DNA from: Actinomucor elegans
Lineage: Eukaryota > Mucoromycota > Mucoromycetes > Mucorales > Mucoraceae
Length of the DNA stretch: 64,000 bases
NCBI GenBank assembly: GCA_026027325.1
Contig: JAMSLZ010000019.1
Location: forward strand, 372,001-436,000
Direction of reading: 5' to 3'
The translations under genes were made by a program, and so were the position numbers. Shown here in pieces: positions 44,816 to 57,687 of this stretch. The notes beneath the pieces were generated by a model. The model was not told the origin of the DNA, ran no database searches, and saw only the letters and a program-made list of their open reading frames with translations. The stretch's first letter is position 1. Every line of letters begins with the position of its first letter.

Positions 44816-45564
44816 ATGGATTATTCAGCCTTTGCGAGAGGTAAGCGTAATTTCATTGTAAATAATAATATAAAAAAAAATGCAATCCAGAGTAGAATAC
44901 TGGCTATATTAAAGAGTTAGTGCCACAGGTGAATGCCGACCATTTCCTAGAGTAGAGAACGATGACTGTGAAGATGGTAATATCGAAACAACTGGTTTAT
45001 TCATGTCAAGTTAACACAACTTTTTAGATGGGTTCTGTCCGTTATGGTAGATATTACTTTATCCAAAAAAGAGCTTTTTTAGAGAGATTAATTTTTTTAG
45101 GCAAGTAGCTGGGGCTGGTATGATACTTAGTGCTCTCACAGGATTATTAACGCTCGTAGCACTACTGGGTATCATTTGTAGCGACGGAGACAAAAGAAGA
45201 GAAAGAGGATGGAACTTCATTTCAGGGTAAGTGAAAACGTTTCATCATTGCAGCTTTTATCTTATATGTTTTAGTTTAGAATGCTTTTGCTTCATGGTAT
45301 ATATACATATATATATATATATATTTATATATGATAAACTTAATATACAATTATTTAGCTGTGCCATCAGCGGCGTCTTTTTCGATCGTCGCTTATGTTT
45401 CCAATTCCAGCCCTGTTTTCTATTCTGGTTCAAAATATGATGAGTCCTTTATTATGGATTCCATTTCTTGGTGCATGAGCTTGATACTTTCTTTGTCAAT
45501 GTTACTTGTCTCTGTAATTATTGAGCGACCTCCAGACTATTATTCTTATGACAGGCTTGATTAG
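44816..45564 (+). CDS. Possible multi-exon small membrane protein, last join unresolved
   Basis: Small exons 44816-44840, 44929-44976, 45028-45046 and 45101-45226 join in frame at GTAAGC, GTAATA and GTAGAT donors. They give a Cys-rich N-terminus (ECRPFPRVENDDCED) and a hydrophobic segment (MILSALTGLLTLVALLGII). A GTAAGT donor follows. The best last exon, from ~45359, has a second hydrophobic segment (CMSLILSLSMLLVSVI) and ends ERPPDYYSYDRLD. It is in the wrong phase with that donor, so a mini-exon or a frameshift is needed. It could be a tetraspan-like protein or a decayed gene. Confidence 0.4.
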
Positions 45565-46278
45565 GAATGAAATGTAGTGCAGTATCTAGCAGTAATCTCA
45601 ATGGTTTATTCTGCAAAAGAATATGCACAAACTAATAAAGGCAGCCTCCTCGTACATACACGCAAAGCTCCGTTATTACTATTTGTTACCAGCGACAATC
45701 ATCATGCTCGCAGTTACACGATTAAACTGCATCTGAAGTTGTATTTGCAGACATCAACTCGTTGTTGAAATAAAAAGAATATATATATATACAATAGTTG
45801 CCAAAGAAGCAATAAAGCTCGTTGTAATAAACCATTTGAATTAGTGCTACTGGCGACTTTTGAATGAGTTTCACCTCAGCATGTCAAAATCAAATTGAAG
45901 TTTTGGTTATGAATGGCTAAACAATTAGACACTTGTTTCTGCAAGTGTTCCTGACGTTTGAATAGTTCTGCAGCTATTACTTTTCATCTTTATTTCAGCT
46001 AAATCATCCTAATTGGGATACTTACTAGTAAGCTTACACAGTACTCGATATTGTTGTGTTACGATAAATAAAAAGATGTACAAATAGATTGGCTTGCTAG
46101 TCAGTGTAAAAATTCCTTTTTTCTTTAGCTTTTTTTTTCTTTTCTTTTCTTTTCGACTTTATTGTAAATTACAACTTTTTTTATATTCATATTATACCCT
46201 TCCTTTTTTTTTTTACAAGAAAAAAAAAAAAACTATAAACGAACACTTTGACTATTATATATAAAATAATTAAAACCG
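45565..46278. other. Intergenic region with T-rich promoter-like tract
   Basis: There is no gene. The last ~150 bases have long T and A runs and a TATATAAAATAA just before the next start codon, as expected for the promoter of the following gene. Confidence 0.55.
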
Positions 46279-47652
46279 ATGTTCCACTCATCAGGTTCTA
46301 GACATGAACGGTATATTATTCGTTCTAAACAAAGAGCAACTTTACACAAAGAAAGATCATCATTAGAATCAGAAATCTCAGGCGCAGACAGCGGATACAC
46401 TTCGTCTTCTTCAACGCCTTCTACGACTTCTCCTACTGCTATTACACCACCCGTTCTTCATGTGATCCCTACTGATACGCCAGTAAAACCCACTACAGTA
46501 GATAATACAACCATTATAGTATCGCCTCCTCCAGCAGCCAAAAAAAAGAAGCCAAAGAAACATCAACCACCTCGTCAACCAGACCTTGTCTATTCTTGCC
46601 CAAGACCTTTGGCCTTTCCGTTCCACAATGATGACCATTTCTTACCTATTGCAGAAGCAGACCCGCGCGACGTCGCTCGTGTATCGCCATCGCTCAATAG
46701 ATCAACCTCGCTTCAGTCAAGTAAAACATCAGTCGGGTCTACTCGAATGTACGATAGTTCTCAGTATTCCAATCGAGCATTGGACGCTGAATCCTCTTAT
46801 AGCCGCCAATCTTCCATACTGAGTACAATACAACGTGGCACCGTGCGTTCCATTAGATCCCTATTTCAGTTACCTGATTCAATTAGTAATAGCAGTAATC
46901 TCAGTCGTATTAATACCAACAACACCAGCCATACGCGTGATTCTACTTCAACAGCACCTTTACAAAAACTACAGATCAAGAAAGGTACAGTCCAATCCAT
47001 TAAAGACATGTTTTCAATGAAAAGATCAAGTATTCAGGCCCAACGTGTGACACAACCACCGCCCAGACAACAGAAGGGAAGAGTTGGTACAACAGTTGGT
47101 CAATTCGAGTCCAATATGGACTATTCAAGGGCCTCGATAGCAAACAAAAAGCAACAGGCCCCTGCCGTCGCACCAAAACCATCTCTTGCGTCGCGTGCTT
47201 CTGAATTCGCTAGTAGGGCTTTATGGAAATCTGCTCCAAAACCCCCACAGCAACCTCCTTCAGCTGTAAAAGCTGCACGAGAAGCAGCAGCAACAAAACC
47301 ATTGCCAAAAGACCCTACAACAAAACCAAAGACGATCAAATCGGAAGTGAAAAAGCTCTCGGCACGGATGTTTGCCTTGCCCAAGAAATGGAGTAACAAC
47401 GATAACAATGAGCAAGGTCGTGTATCACTTCCTGTTGTGACAGATCCCAAACCAAAACGATCGCTGTTTTCTTCTTTTAGACGGTCCGACATCTCTGCTA
47501 CCACCACCACTACTGTGGATAAGAAGGGTACGGACACTGCTAAAACAGCCGTTGAAGAGGTGCCTGCCACCCCTACAAAAGTTGGAAAGATGTGGAAGAG
47601 CTTCAAGAGTCTAGTCACTGGTAAAAAGTCTTCTCGTGTTGGTGTCCTGTAA
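46279..47652 (+). CDS. Basic, disordered protein of unknown function, single exon
   Basis: The 457-residue frame is intronless and rich in Ser, Thr, Pro and Lys. A Lys-rich stretch (KKKKPKKH) lies near residue 90. Two related motifs, RGTVRSIRSLFQLP (~185) and KGTVQSIKDMFSM (~235), are followed by looser ones (KLSARMFALPKKW ~355, KMWKSFKSLVTGKK ~437). I do not recognise a family. The repeated basic-plus-hydrophobic motifs could bind a partner or membrane. Codon use and length support a real gene. An AATAAA near 47871 may end the transcript. Confidence 0.75.
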   Translation: MFHSSGSRHERYIIRSKQRATLHKERSSLESEISGADSGYTSSSSTPSTTSPTAITPPVLHVIPTDTPVKPTTVDNTTIIVSPPPAAKKKKPKKHQPPRQPDLVYSCPRPLAFPFHNDDHFLPIAEADPRDVARVSPSLNRSTSLQSSKTSVGSTRMYDSSQYSNRALDAESSYSRQSSILSTIQRGTVRSIRSLFQLPDSISNSSNLSRINTNNTSHTRDSTSTAPLQKLQIKKGTVQSIKDMFSMKRSSIQAQRVTQPPPRQQKGRVGTTVGQFESNMDYSRASIANKKQQAPAVAPKPSLASRASEFASRALWKSAPKPPQQPPSAVKAAREAAATKPLPKDPTTKPKTIKSEVKKLSARMFALPKKWSNNDNNEQGRVSLPVVTDPKPKRSLFSSFRRSDISATTTTTVDKKGTDTAKTAVEEVPATPTKVGKMWKSFKSLVTGKKSSRVGVL

Positions 47653-48389
47653 CAACAAGAACAAAAAAAAACCATAAGTTTGTATTAATATTTAATTTTT
47701 TTTATATGTGCTGTACTCTACAGTATACCTTTTATTTTTTATGATATGCCCTCTTCTTTACACTATAGCCTCACTCCTTCTATGCCCTCACCTCTTTCTT
47801 TTTATCACACACACACTATAACAGAAATATACCATTTTAATTAGTTTTATTATCCTCTCTCTCTTATTTTCAATAAACTGGATTTTGTCTCTAAACAGCT
47901 TTTGATTGGTCTGTGATACCCTCCTAGACTTATATAAATAAGCTTACTTTACTGTAAGCGATTATTAAAGGCATCAAATCACGCACAACACGGGTAAAAG
48001 TTAATATGTGCCAAAACTTACAAATCACCCTTTCAAAGCTTTTAGTAAGCTTTATGCTAAACTTGACTTGACAGAATCAATATCCTCGGCAGTTTTCTTT
48101 GAAAAAAGCGAGGCATGTCTTGAAAATAAATTATAGTTTAACGACGAAAACGATTTTAGTTTCAAAAAAAAGGAGCTATTATCTTTTTATAAGGCCAAAA
48201 AACGCCCAAGTTTACAACTATGCTTGACGTTCATCAATGCTATATGTTTCGCGTGTTTTTTTTAATAACTATGGGAAAGCTTAATGTTACGAGATCTTTA
48301 CATAAGCATGATTTGAGGCTTACGCACTATATAAGCACGCGCTACTTTTGTTTCCGTTTACTTTTTTCAGTTCAAAACTATAACAAAAA
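47653..48389. other. Intergenic region, 3' UTR then promoter
   Basis: There is no gene. It holds an AATAAACTGG signal near 47871 and a TATAAATAAGC at 47933. A 69-codon frame at 48220 overlaps the next start and is not convincing. Confidence 0.55.
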
Positions 48390-49286
48390 ATGTCTTCTTC
48401 CACTGTTCAATGCGGTTATATCGGTTTAGGTGCCATGGGTAAGTCCATGGCTGGTCATATTGCCAATAACCTTGCTTCTTTAAAGTATCCTCCTCTCTTG
48501 GCCTTTAATCGTACTCAAGCGCGGGCTGAGGATTTAAAAAAGACACATCCTATTGAAGTCGCGACATCGCTGGAGCAAATCGCCATATCCTCGGATATCA
48601 TCTTTTCTTGTTTACTCAACGATGGTGCTGTGGTGGAAACAGTCAACGCACTCAAGCCTCATTTAAAGTCTGGCTCAATTCTCGTTGAATCGTCTACAAT
48701 TAGTCCCGCTCTTGCTCAAGACTTAGCCGCTCAACTCAAGGAAATTGGTGTTACCTATTTGGCATGTCCTGTCATGGGCCCTCCAGTAAAGGCTGCTGCT
48801 GCTGACTTGGTGGTGTTGATGGCAGGTGGTTCAGTAGATATTCGTAAACAAGTGTTGCCTCTATTAATCCCTGTCATTGGCAAAAAAGTCATTGAACTTG
48901 GTTTCGAGGACGTTGGTCAGTCATTGCGCTTGAAGCTTTGTGGAAACTATTTCATTACTGGTCTTATCGAGTTGTTAGCTGAAGGTATGACACTTGGCGA
49001 GGCCGCTGGCGTAGGACAAGATAAGGTGAAGGACTTGGTAGATGCTGTCTTTGGCAATCCTTTGATGAGTATTTACTCTAGCCGTATGTTGAACAACACC
49101 TATCGCAATGAAATCGCTTTTCCTCTTTCAACTGCCAAGAAGGATGTAAACCATATTGTCAATATGGCAAAGGATGCTGGTGCTTCATTGCCTGTGACTG
49201 AAGCGTTCTTGGAGCATGCAAACACTGCTCAAACTGATCAAGGTGATCTTGATATTTCCGGTATTGTTGGAGGTATAGTGATATAA
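48390..49286 (+). CDS. NAD(P)-dependent beta-hydroxyacid dehydrogenase (3-hydroxyisobutyrate dehydrogenase / glyoxylate reductase-like)
   Basis: The intronless 298-residue protein starts with the dinucleotide-binding strand GYIGLGAMGKSMAGH. It then has FSCLLNDGAVVE and the substrate-binding block ACPVMGPPVKA, where the family usually has DAPVSGG. The catalytic lysine lies in RLKLCGNYF (~187), followed by the all-helical C-terminal domain. It should oxidise or reduce small beta-hydroxyacids in the cytosol or mitochondrion. No clear mitochondrial presequence is seen. The exact substrate cannot be told. ATG 48390 lies in AAAATGTC, a good context. Confidence 0.9.
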   Translation: MSSSTVQCGYIGLGAMGKSMAGHIANNLASLKYPPLLAFNRTQARAEDLKKTHPIEVATSLEQIAISSDIIFSCLLNDGAVVETVNALKPHLKSGSILVESSTISPALAQDLAAQLKEIGVTYLACPVMGPPVKAAAADLVVLMAGGSVDIRKQVLPLLIPVIGKKVIELGFEDVGQSLRLKLCGNYFITGLIELLAEGMTLGEAAGVGQDKVKDLVDAVFGNPLMSIYSSRMLNNTYRNEIAFPLSTAKKDVNHIVNMAKDAGASLPVTEAFLEHANTAQTDQGDLDISGIVGGIVI

Positions 49287-50292
49287 AAACATTTTGACGC
49301 GTGTATGATATAACTAACTTTTCTGATTGTTTCAAAATTTAGTTCTGAGACAAAAGTCTGGACTCGATTTTGATCTTGGTCAAAAGAAATAATACACTCA
49401 ATAAAAATCGTTATTACTTATCATCTTTTGCGCGTAATTTAAGCTGAACATCTTGGAATTTATTTCTAATAAATGTATTATTCTTTTCTCGAGTGAATGT
49501 AATAGCATTAACTAGCATAAAAAACATATATATATATATATATATAAAAAGACGAATAGATCGTGTGATACCAAATAATGCATACAATTCACTGCTAATT
49601 TCAAACAATAGCCTACATGCATATCACTGCAGTCGGTTTAGAAAAAAAAAAGCTGCACCAATGGAAGCAGCAGTTCCTTCCAAGTATGTATTACTTGCCA
49701 GATGCGATATTGGGTTGGGATCGCGCAAGAGACCTATTGATCTGCAATTCAAAGGAATAAATGCATTTTATAGCCAATCGCTAACATTGAATATACTCTT
49801 TATAATTCAGTCCAGTAAAGATTCAAATAGAAGCAGTGCTTTATTCCAAACATATACTAATCATTTGATGCGACATTAAAAGGGGATGGCTTGAGAAATA
49901 GAGGGACGTTAAAAAGATCTAATTTCTGAAAAATTCGTAAGAGACTATCCCTTGGATTTAAATTCCAAAAATTGGAAAAAAAACTTTTGATCACTAGATC
50001 AATTGAAGGGAATACTACATAAGTCGGTGTGTAATAACATTGGGTAAAAACGTTGTTGACACGCTTTCTGTCTACATATACATTCTTTTATTCTACTAGG
50101 CGGGGTAGGAAGAAGAAGAAGGCGAGTAATATTTATTCAATTATCAAAGTCCAATGGAAATCAAGGAAAATGCTCGCGGTGGTGGCAGCCGCTTCAAAAT
50201 CACTCAAAATTTACAATGCAAACTTGGCTCGACTTTAGCCAGTTTCCTTTTTTCTTTTACTGGTCTAATAATCCCAGGAATCAACTATTGTA
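49287..50292. other. Intergenic region upstream of REV3
   Basis: There is no gene. A TA microsatellite occurs at 49529-49546, and an A run near 49640. Open frames such as 49493-49879 have no family signal. Confidence 0.55.
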
Positions 50293-51544
50293 ATGACGAT
50301 CTCTATTCGAATTATCCATTTAGATCACTACATGGCCAAGCCAGGTCCATTAGATCGTGCTTTCTCTCCGTTTAGCGACAAGGAGCTTTCCAAAGTGCCA
50401 GTGCTGCGTATTTTCGGATCTACGAAAGCTGGACAAAAAGTATGTTTGCACATTCACCAGGTAATAGCAGACTTTTTCTTTACTGAAAATAAATAAATGG
50501 TTTTGTTTCTGACATTGGTCTTAGATCTTTCCTTATTTCTTTGTACCTTATTCAATTCCTGCAGAATATACTACGGAAAAGGAAATACAAAAGGATATTT
50601 TTCAGTTTGGCACCAGTTTGAATGAAGCCATGAATTTGACGCGACCCAATGCCGAAAAGGACCAGCATATTGCTGCCATTGTACTGACAAAAGGCATACC
50701 TTTTTATGGATATCATATCGGCTATCAAACCTACCTCAAGATCTATATGGCCAATCCATACGAGAAACAGCAAATACTTGAAATACTGCAAACAAATGCT
50801 ATTGGCAACACAAGCTATCAGCCTTATGAAGCGCATTTGAATTTTGAGCTCCAATTCTTGATGGATCATAATTTGTATGGTATGGATTGGATTCACATTG
50901 ACGAGAATCATGGTTTAAATAGCACTTCAGCATCGTTTGGCATACGGTTTCGCTTGCCTCTGCTTAATAAACCGAAAACTACTTATCATATATCACAGCC
51001 ATCGTCACATAGCGCTATATCATCTTTTACTACATCCAAAGGATTGGATGCGACTATATATACGTCAGAAACTGTACCTGTTCAATTACAATCGGATGCT
51101 GTTCCTCGCCAAAGTTATTGTGAATTGGAAATGGATATCACTGGTATGTCCATCTTAAACCGCCACGATATTAAAGAACGAAACATACATACGAGTCTTA
51201 AAAAAGAGAAGGAAATAGAAGCAAATATGTTGAGCAGTGAGCAGGAGGTAGACAAGTTGGTTAAATCTTTGGATAGTATTTGGAAGGATGAAGCAAGTCG
51301 TCGACGTTCAAGAGGGATTACAGAACCAATACCACCTGTGACACAAGTAGATGAACGAGATCCAAGAATGCCTTGGTCTTCTGAACCCTTACTTCGATGT
51401 CGAATGGAAAAGATGATGTCTCATAAATCATTCAACGAGAACAGCGAAACACAAGATTCTTCAGTCTTGATATCTGGAATCATGACCGTCTTTCAGGCTG
51501 TAGAAGCACTTTATCCAGAAGATTACTTTGTCTATTCTCAAGAG

Positions 51545-51575
<31 letters not shown>

Positions 51576-54500
51576 TATCGGTAAACCCAACATTTCAAGT
51601 AGGAGAAGAAACTGAGTTACTTGCATCTTCAACTGGGACGCCGTTTTCTCCCTTATTACCGTCTAGCAATACAGACGCAACACCTGGCCGCAGAGTAACA
51701 TCACCACTGCCTACAACACCCATCAGTAACCAGTTTAATATATCTGCTACACCTTCTCGATATCGAGTGTGGAACTTGTGTTCTCAATTGGATAAATCTG
51801 TCATCCATACTGTCATGGAAGACTCTTCTTTTGGTCAGGATGATGAAGAAGAATACCTCCATGATAAAGTCGGTGGAGAGGATGATGTATATACTAAGAA
51901 TGATTATAGTGAGGACGACGAAGACGATGATGATGACGCTTTTAGTCTGGAAAACAGTCTTCGCAACAGCGATCTTGTGCGATGGTTAGAGAAATCGGAG
52001 AAAGAAGCAGCAGCAACAGCAGCAGCACCTCAACGCTATCCCACTCAAATCATCGAGTATGAGTCGCCTGAAACTACTAGTTATCAACCAAGAAAGCTAG
52101 ACTTTATCGCTGAATCAGAAAAGATGGAAGCCATTTTGCAAACACAATCTAAAAACTTCAAAAAAGATATTTTAGATTTCTCAGAGGAGAAAGATGATAG
52201 CAACCAAGAGCCGTTTCATATCAGTCCTCTACCACCTGATTCCATGTAAGAATACTTCCACCAATAACATATGAACATCAGCTTATGTATATATTGTTTA
52301 GGCCGCATGTACTGAGAAGTCTTCAACGAGCAAAACGTATCGATCAAGTAGATGGACCGAGTGATCAACCTGAAAAAAAGCCCAACAAACGACCAAAATC
52401 TGCAGAAGCACGATGGGAGCAAGAGAAAAAGATTTTGAAACGCATGCGCATGAAGAAATCTGCAGCAAAGCAATTGCAGAAAGATATACACACATCATCT
52501 GCACCACTTAAAACCCAAGTGGATACTGTTGAGCCTGTGGTTGACCTTTGCAAAATGAAGAGTAGTGCAAGTGTGGATGTAGAAAAAATGATTGGTGGGC
52601 AAAGAGTCATTGTGAAAATTCCTCGATATATACCAAAGAAAAGAAAAGCAGATACAAGTGCATCTAAAAATCAGGCATTGCTATTGTCTAAACCTGAGCC
52701 TTGTAATACCCAGTCAATAAGAACAATCGAACCGACCGCTTTGGATAAATTTTGTTCACCATTGCCAACTATTGAAGGAGCTGATTCTAAAATAATGCCT
52801 TTGATCCTCAGTCGTAAAGCGACAAACGACAGTGACTTGGACCGATATTTATATAGACACATAGATGTTTCTCCACAAGAAGCTCGCCCTATGCCATCTT
52901 CCTTGAAATCATCAGTACAGTGCATATCAGTTTCGGCATCATCAAATAACAATGTTCCTACTTTTATGTTAAACACTCAGATAATAAGTTCTATGGATAC
53001 TGAGGACCTGCTTCGACCGACTGTACTAAACTCGGTAGATAGTTTGAATGAAGATTCTAAGGAAGCGAAAGTTCCTGCCAAGATCGATTCCCAAGTGCCT
53101 CGTTTATCAGGACATAAGAACAGCGAAAACAAAATTTCCACTAGCAAATCAGAAGAGCATGCTGATGGCTATTCAAACTTTATGTATGATCCAGCAGATT
53201 TTAAGAATACTCAATCATGCATATCTGATCATCATCCTGTCATTTGCTCAGATACTCAAGTAACCAAATCATTGACGTACAATCATGCCCCTCCTGTGAT
53301 TTCAAAAGAGGATCTTTCCAAAGAAAGCGTCATATATCAAGAGCCTTTTTACAGCAAACCATCGGACTTGCCTCGGTATCCACCTGTTTTTGCTGGCAAA
53401 GAATTTAAACTACCCGTTCGAGATCTCAAATCATTGAAACAGTTCAAGAGTAGTTTTGATGTCCAGACGAATTACAACGATTTGAAAAGTAAGACACGTA
53501 TCAAGGTATGGACACCAAGTCAAACACCTCCCACTTTGGCCGATGTGAAAGAGTGGCTACACAATGAAGGATCAAATAAAAAGACTGCTATTTCATTACA
53601 AGAAAGACGAACACAGGTACTTTTGATGTATTGAAATTCTTGTAAAATTATGTATATATATTTCTATGTGAATCTAAACACTTTATGTTACTTTTTTTTT
53701 TTTAGTTAAGCGAACCTACTGCTCCTAACCCATTCAAGTTCAAATCCAGTGCTGGTAAACCAAAAAACAAAGTAAAGCGTGTACGAGATTATATCCAGTA
53801 TTTTAGTCTCGAAGTCCATGGTATGGATTTGATTTATTTTCCTCAAACGGCCAAGCATTATTTTAATTTCCTTTGAATTTAGTAAATACAAGAGATCAAT
53901 TACTGCCTGATCCCGAGCACGACGCTGTACAACTTATCTTTTGGTGCTTGCAAACAGAAGACGATTGTATCCCATCGAATGGGTACCAAAAGGATTATTA
54001 CGTTGGGGTCATTGCCGTACAAGAATTTGATATTTCTAAAGTTGGATTAAGCAATGCTCGTAAGTACGCAACATAGTAAACTATGTTCTGTTATTTTCTC
54101 CCAGAAATACTGATTTCTCTTTCACCAAAAAAAAAAAGACATTCGCATTGACTATGCTCAAAACGAGGAACAATTGTTTAGTATGTTAATTGAAAAGGTT
54201 CGATATTATGACCCCGATATGTTAGTGGGCTATGAGATACAAAACGCCTCTTGGGGATATCTTGTAGATAGAGGAATTCAGTTAGGTTTCCATATGCTGG
54301 ATGAGCTATCACGCATCATTGTTACTTCAGAGACAATCAAAAGAGACCAATGGGGCTACCAAAAGGCATCCGTCTATCGAGTTTTTGGTCGACACATGCT
54401 CAACATATGGCGTTTGATGAGAAGCGAGTTAGCATTGACTAGCTATACATTTGAAAATGTAGCTTATAACTTGCTACATGACAGGTAAGTGATCATAATA

Positions 54501-55411
54501 GTAAAAAAAAAAAAAGATAGCATGATATGAATGTGTACTTTTTTTTTGGATTCATAGAGTACCGCATTATTCTTATGCAACACTGACTAGCTGGTATCAA
54601 AAAGGTCCATTTGTTCTCAAGTATCGTTTGTTCAAGTATTATATGAAGCGAGTACAGCTCAATCTAGACATTCTGGACGTCTCAGAAGTTGTTAGTCGTA
54701 AATGCGAATCTGCTCGAGTTTATGGTATTGATTTCTACGCGGTTATCAGCAGAGGCTCTCAATATAATGTAGAGTCTGTCATGTTTCGTATTGCCAAGCC
54801 AGAGAATTATGTCTTGCTTACCCCAAGCCGACAGCAGGTACATAGATTACGTGATTAGATCCAGAATTTCAGAATCAACTTGGCCAACTATACTCTAAAT
54901 AGGTTGCTGCTCAGCGTTCGCTTGAAATGCTTCCCTTGGTCATGGAGCCCATCTCACAGTTTTATAGCAGTCCAATGGTGGTGCTTGATTTTCAAAGCTT
55001 ATATCCTTCTATCATGATCGCGTATAATTACTGGTAAGCCATGAACAAGCTGCTTTTTTATAATTCCGTTCTTTTTACTGAATACAGCTGTGGTAAACTA
55101 GTTATTCAACTTGTCTAGGCAGAGTGCGTAAGCCGGGGGAAAGCTCGAGATTGGGTGTGTTAAGTTCATTTGAGCTGGATGATGGTCTTTTGGATACGCT
55201 CAAAGATTGCATCAATGGTAAAATATCCTTGACTCAGCAAAGTTTATTATTTACGAAACCTAATAACATTCACATTGACCTTAGTTTCTCCAAATGGTAT
55301 CATGTTTGTTAAACCAGAAATACGCAAAAGTTTATTAGCAAAAATGCTTTCAGAGATTTTAGATACAAGAGTGATGATCAAAAAGACCATGAAAGATTAT
55401 AATGAGGATTC

Positions 55412-55445
<34 letters not shown>

Positions 55446-57139
55446 AAACTTCGATAGTCGACACTGTCAATTCTGACGCCTTTCTTTTTTATGGTAGGGC
55501 CTTTTGCGTATGTTGGATGCAAAACAGCTCACGTTAAAGTTACTTGCCAATGTAACATACGGATACACGTCTGCATCATTCTCTGGTAGAATGCCTTCTG
55601 TTGAAATTGCTGATAGTATTGTATCTACGGCGCGCGAAACTTTAGAAAGGGTAAGTTTTATATACAAGTCTAATACGGATCTGTCATTTTTGTTTTTATT
55701 TGGTAACATAGGCTATTCGCTTAATCAATAACACTGAAAAATGGGGAGCCCGTGTAGTATATGGCGACACAGACAGTGTATTCATTTACTTTCCCGGAAA
55801 AACCAAAGAAGAGGCTTTCACGCTAGGCAATGAAATTGCAGAAACTGTCACCAAAATGAATCCCAACCCAGTTAAACTAAAGTTTGAAAAGGTATATCAT
55901 CCTGCCGTGTTATTAGCCAAAAAACGATATGTTGGCTTCAAATACGAGAATCCAAATGATACAAAGCCTATCTTTGAAGCGAAAGGTATTGAAACTGTCA
56001 GACGAGATGGTACAGTTGCCACACAAAAAATATTGGAGTCCTGTTTAAAGTAAGTTGTGTAGGGTACATAAATGGGAATAAATGATGTATTAAACTATTG
56101 AAAATCCAACAAAGAATATTGTTTCGAACACAAGATATGTCAGAGCTAAAGGAATTTTTGTATCGACAATGGACTAAAATACTGTCGAATCGAGTTTTAT
56201 TACAGGATTTCATTATAGCTAAAGAAGTCAGGATGGGAACCTATTCCGTTAGAGGAGGACCTAATGGTGCACATATTGCTCAAGCTCGAATGAATATCGA
56301 TGCTAGGGCCGAACCTCAGTATGGTGAGCGAGTGCCTTACGTTGTTATTTATCGTGGTCCAAATGCTAGACTGAAAGATAAAGTAGTGCGACCAGAGGTG
56401 TTATTACAAGATAGGTAGTAGTGCGAGGTTTATTAAAATGTATTCACGTGTATTCACTCCCATTGATGATCAGTTCTTTGAGGCTTGATGCCGAGTACTA
56501 CATCCGTAAGCAAATCATCCCGCCTCTGAGCAGAGTGTTTAACCTGATGGGTGTTGGTAAGCTCAATTCGGATAGAATGAGGATTTGGCAGTAACTCACA
56601 CAAATGAGTATATTTTAGATATATTATCCTGGTATGAATCAATGCCTCGGTCACAAAAGGTTGCTGCTATGAATTTAGCTCAAAATGCGGAACACCAGGC
56701 CAAAAACTTGATGCGTATAGATCAGTATTATGCAAGCTCACATTGTATTATATGTCGCAAATTGACTGATCAATGTAAGTGATATTGCATTATTAATGAT
56801 CCAAGCTTTAATGTTAAAGCCCCCCCCCCCTTTTATTTTCTCATTATAGCTCTTTGTGAGCAATGCCAACAAAATCCTAGTCAGGCCATCTTTAACTTGG
56901 CTTCAAGACAGCAATTGACCCAACAAAGATTCCGAAAGATGTTACAAATTTGCCAGGACTGTTCTACCATATCCCCCTTGGACGCAATTTCAGTAAGCTC
57001 AGATGCAGACGCCATGGCAGATATACCCTGTGATTCATTAGATTGCCCTGGATTTTATGAACGTTTAAAAGCAAAAAAAGATGTCCAAGCAGCCTGTAGT
57101 TACAGTAGTTTGATCGAGGATTTTTTTTCTAGTTCATGA
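50293..57139 (+). CDS. REV3: DNA polymerase zeta catalytic subunit Rev3, 16 exons
   Basis: Exons are 50293-50460, 50525-52245, 52302-53616, 53706-53820, 53883-54059, 54139-54484, 54558-54837, 54903-55033, 55102-55217, 55285-55412, 55498-55650, 55712-56049, 56115-56414, 56474-56556, 56619-56774 and 56850-57139. The total is 5817 nt, or 1938 aa. The N-terminus (IFPYFFVPY, YGYHIGY, YLKIYMANP) is Rev3-specific. A long variable region with a polyglutamine run (51548-51575) follows. Then come the B-family motifs DFQSLYPSIMIAYN, KLLANVTYGYTSASF and YGDTDSVF. Two C-terminal cysteine clusters (CIICRKLTD..LCEQC and CQDC...CDSLDC) should bind zinc and an Fe-S cluster. It performs translesion synthesis with Rev7. 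The start at 50293 rather than 50332 keeps the conserved MTISIRIIHLDHY. Confidence 0.95.
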
Positions 57140-57363
57140 GTTTCAATCATAGCTCATCAGGTTATAAGCACAATGAAATCCTTTGCTGATTCGCGTTGGT
57201 CGTCCTTATAGTCATCACCACCTAATCTTTGGCCCGAGAAAAAAAAAGCGATATATATACAGTAAAATATATAAATAACATACATGTTATTATACATTTG
57301 TCTTTATTGTTGTTGTTTTTTCAATTATATATTGTCGATGATCGCAGGTTTATAGTATACAAT

Positions 57364-57687
57364 TTAGTTCTTGGCGGGAGGGACAACAAATTGCTAATGA
57401 AAGAAAGACCCATGTTAGTTTTAATCATCAAAAGTACCCGTGTATTATAACTCACTTGTTCCTTTTGGACACCATTCTCCCACTTGGCGAACTTGAGGTT
57501 GTTTTGGTTGCGACGGAGAGCAACAGCGCGAACATCATCCTTCAAAGAGTTACGGACAGCACGAGCGCAAATGTTGGCATATTGAAGGTAACTATATCAA
57601 AATAAATATCTGTTAAATTCAAATCATTTACCACGTCCATATTCAAGAAATAACGTACGAGATACCGGCAGCTTTCCAGGCAGACAT
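57364..57687 (-). CDS. ATP15: Mitochondrial ATP synthase F1 subunit epsilon
   Basis: Three exons (57687-57659, 57591-57456, 57393-57364) join in frame to 64 aa, the usual length. It begins MSAWKAAGIS followed by YLQYANICARAVRNSLK, the family signature, and ends VVPPAKN. It sits in the central stalk of F1 and helps couple the rotor to the gamma subunit. The introns start GTACGT and GTGAGT. Its 3' end faces the REV3 3' end across about 220 bp. Confidence 0.93.

Noticed and set aside
45231..45440. A 69-codon hydrophobic frame
   Set aside because: It is mostly a translated TA microsatellite within a likely intron.
55413..55442. Poly-A tract as the tail of a retroposed copy
   Set aside because: It lies right after a GT donor inside a REV3 intron. 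There is no target duplication or inserted gene next to it.
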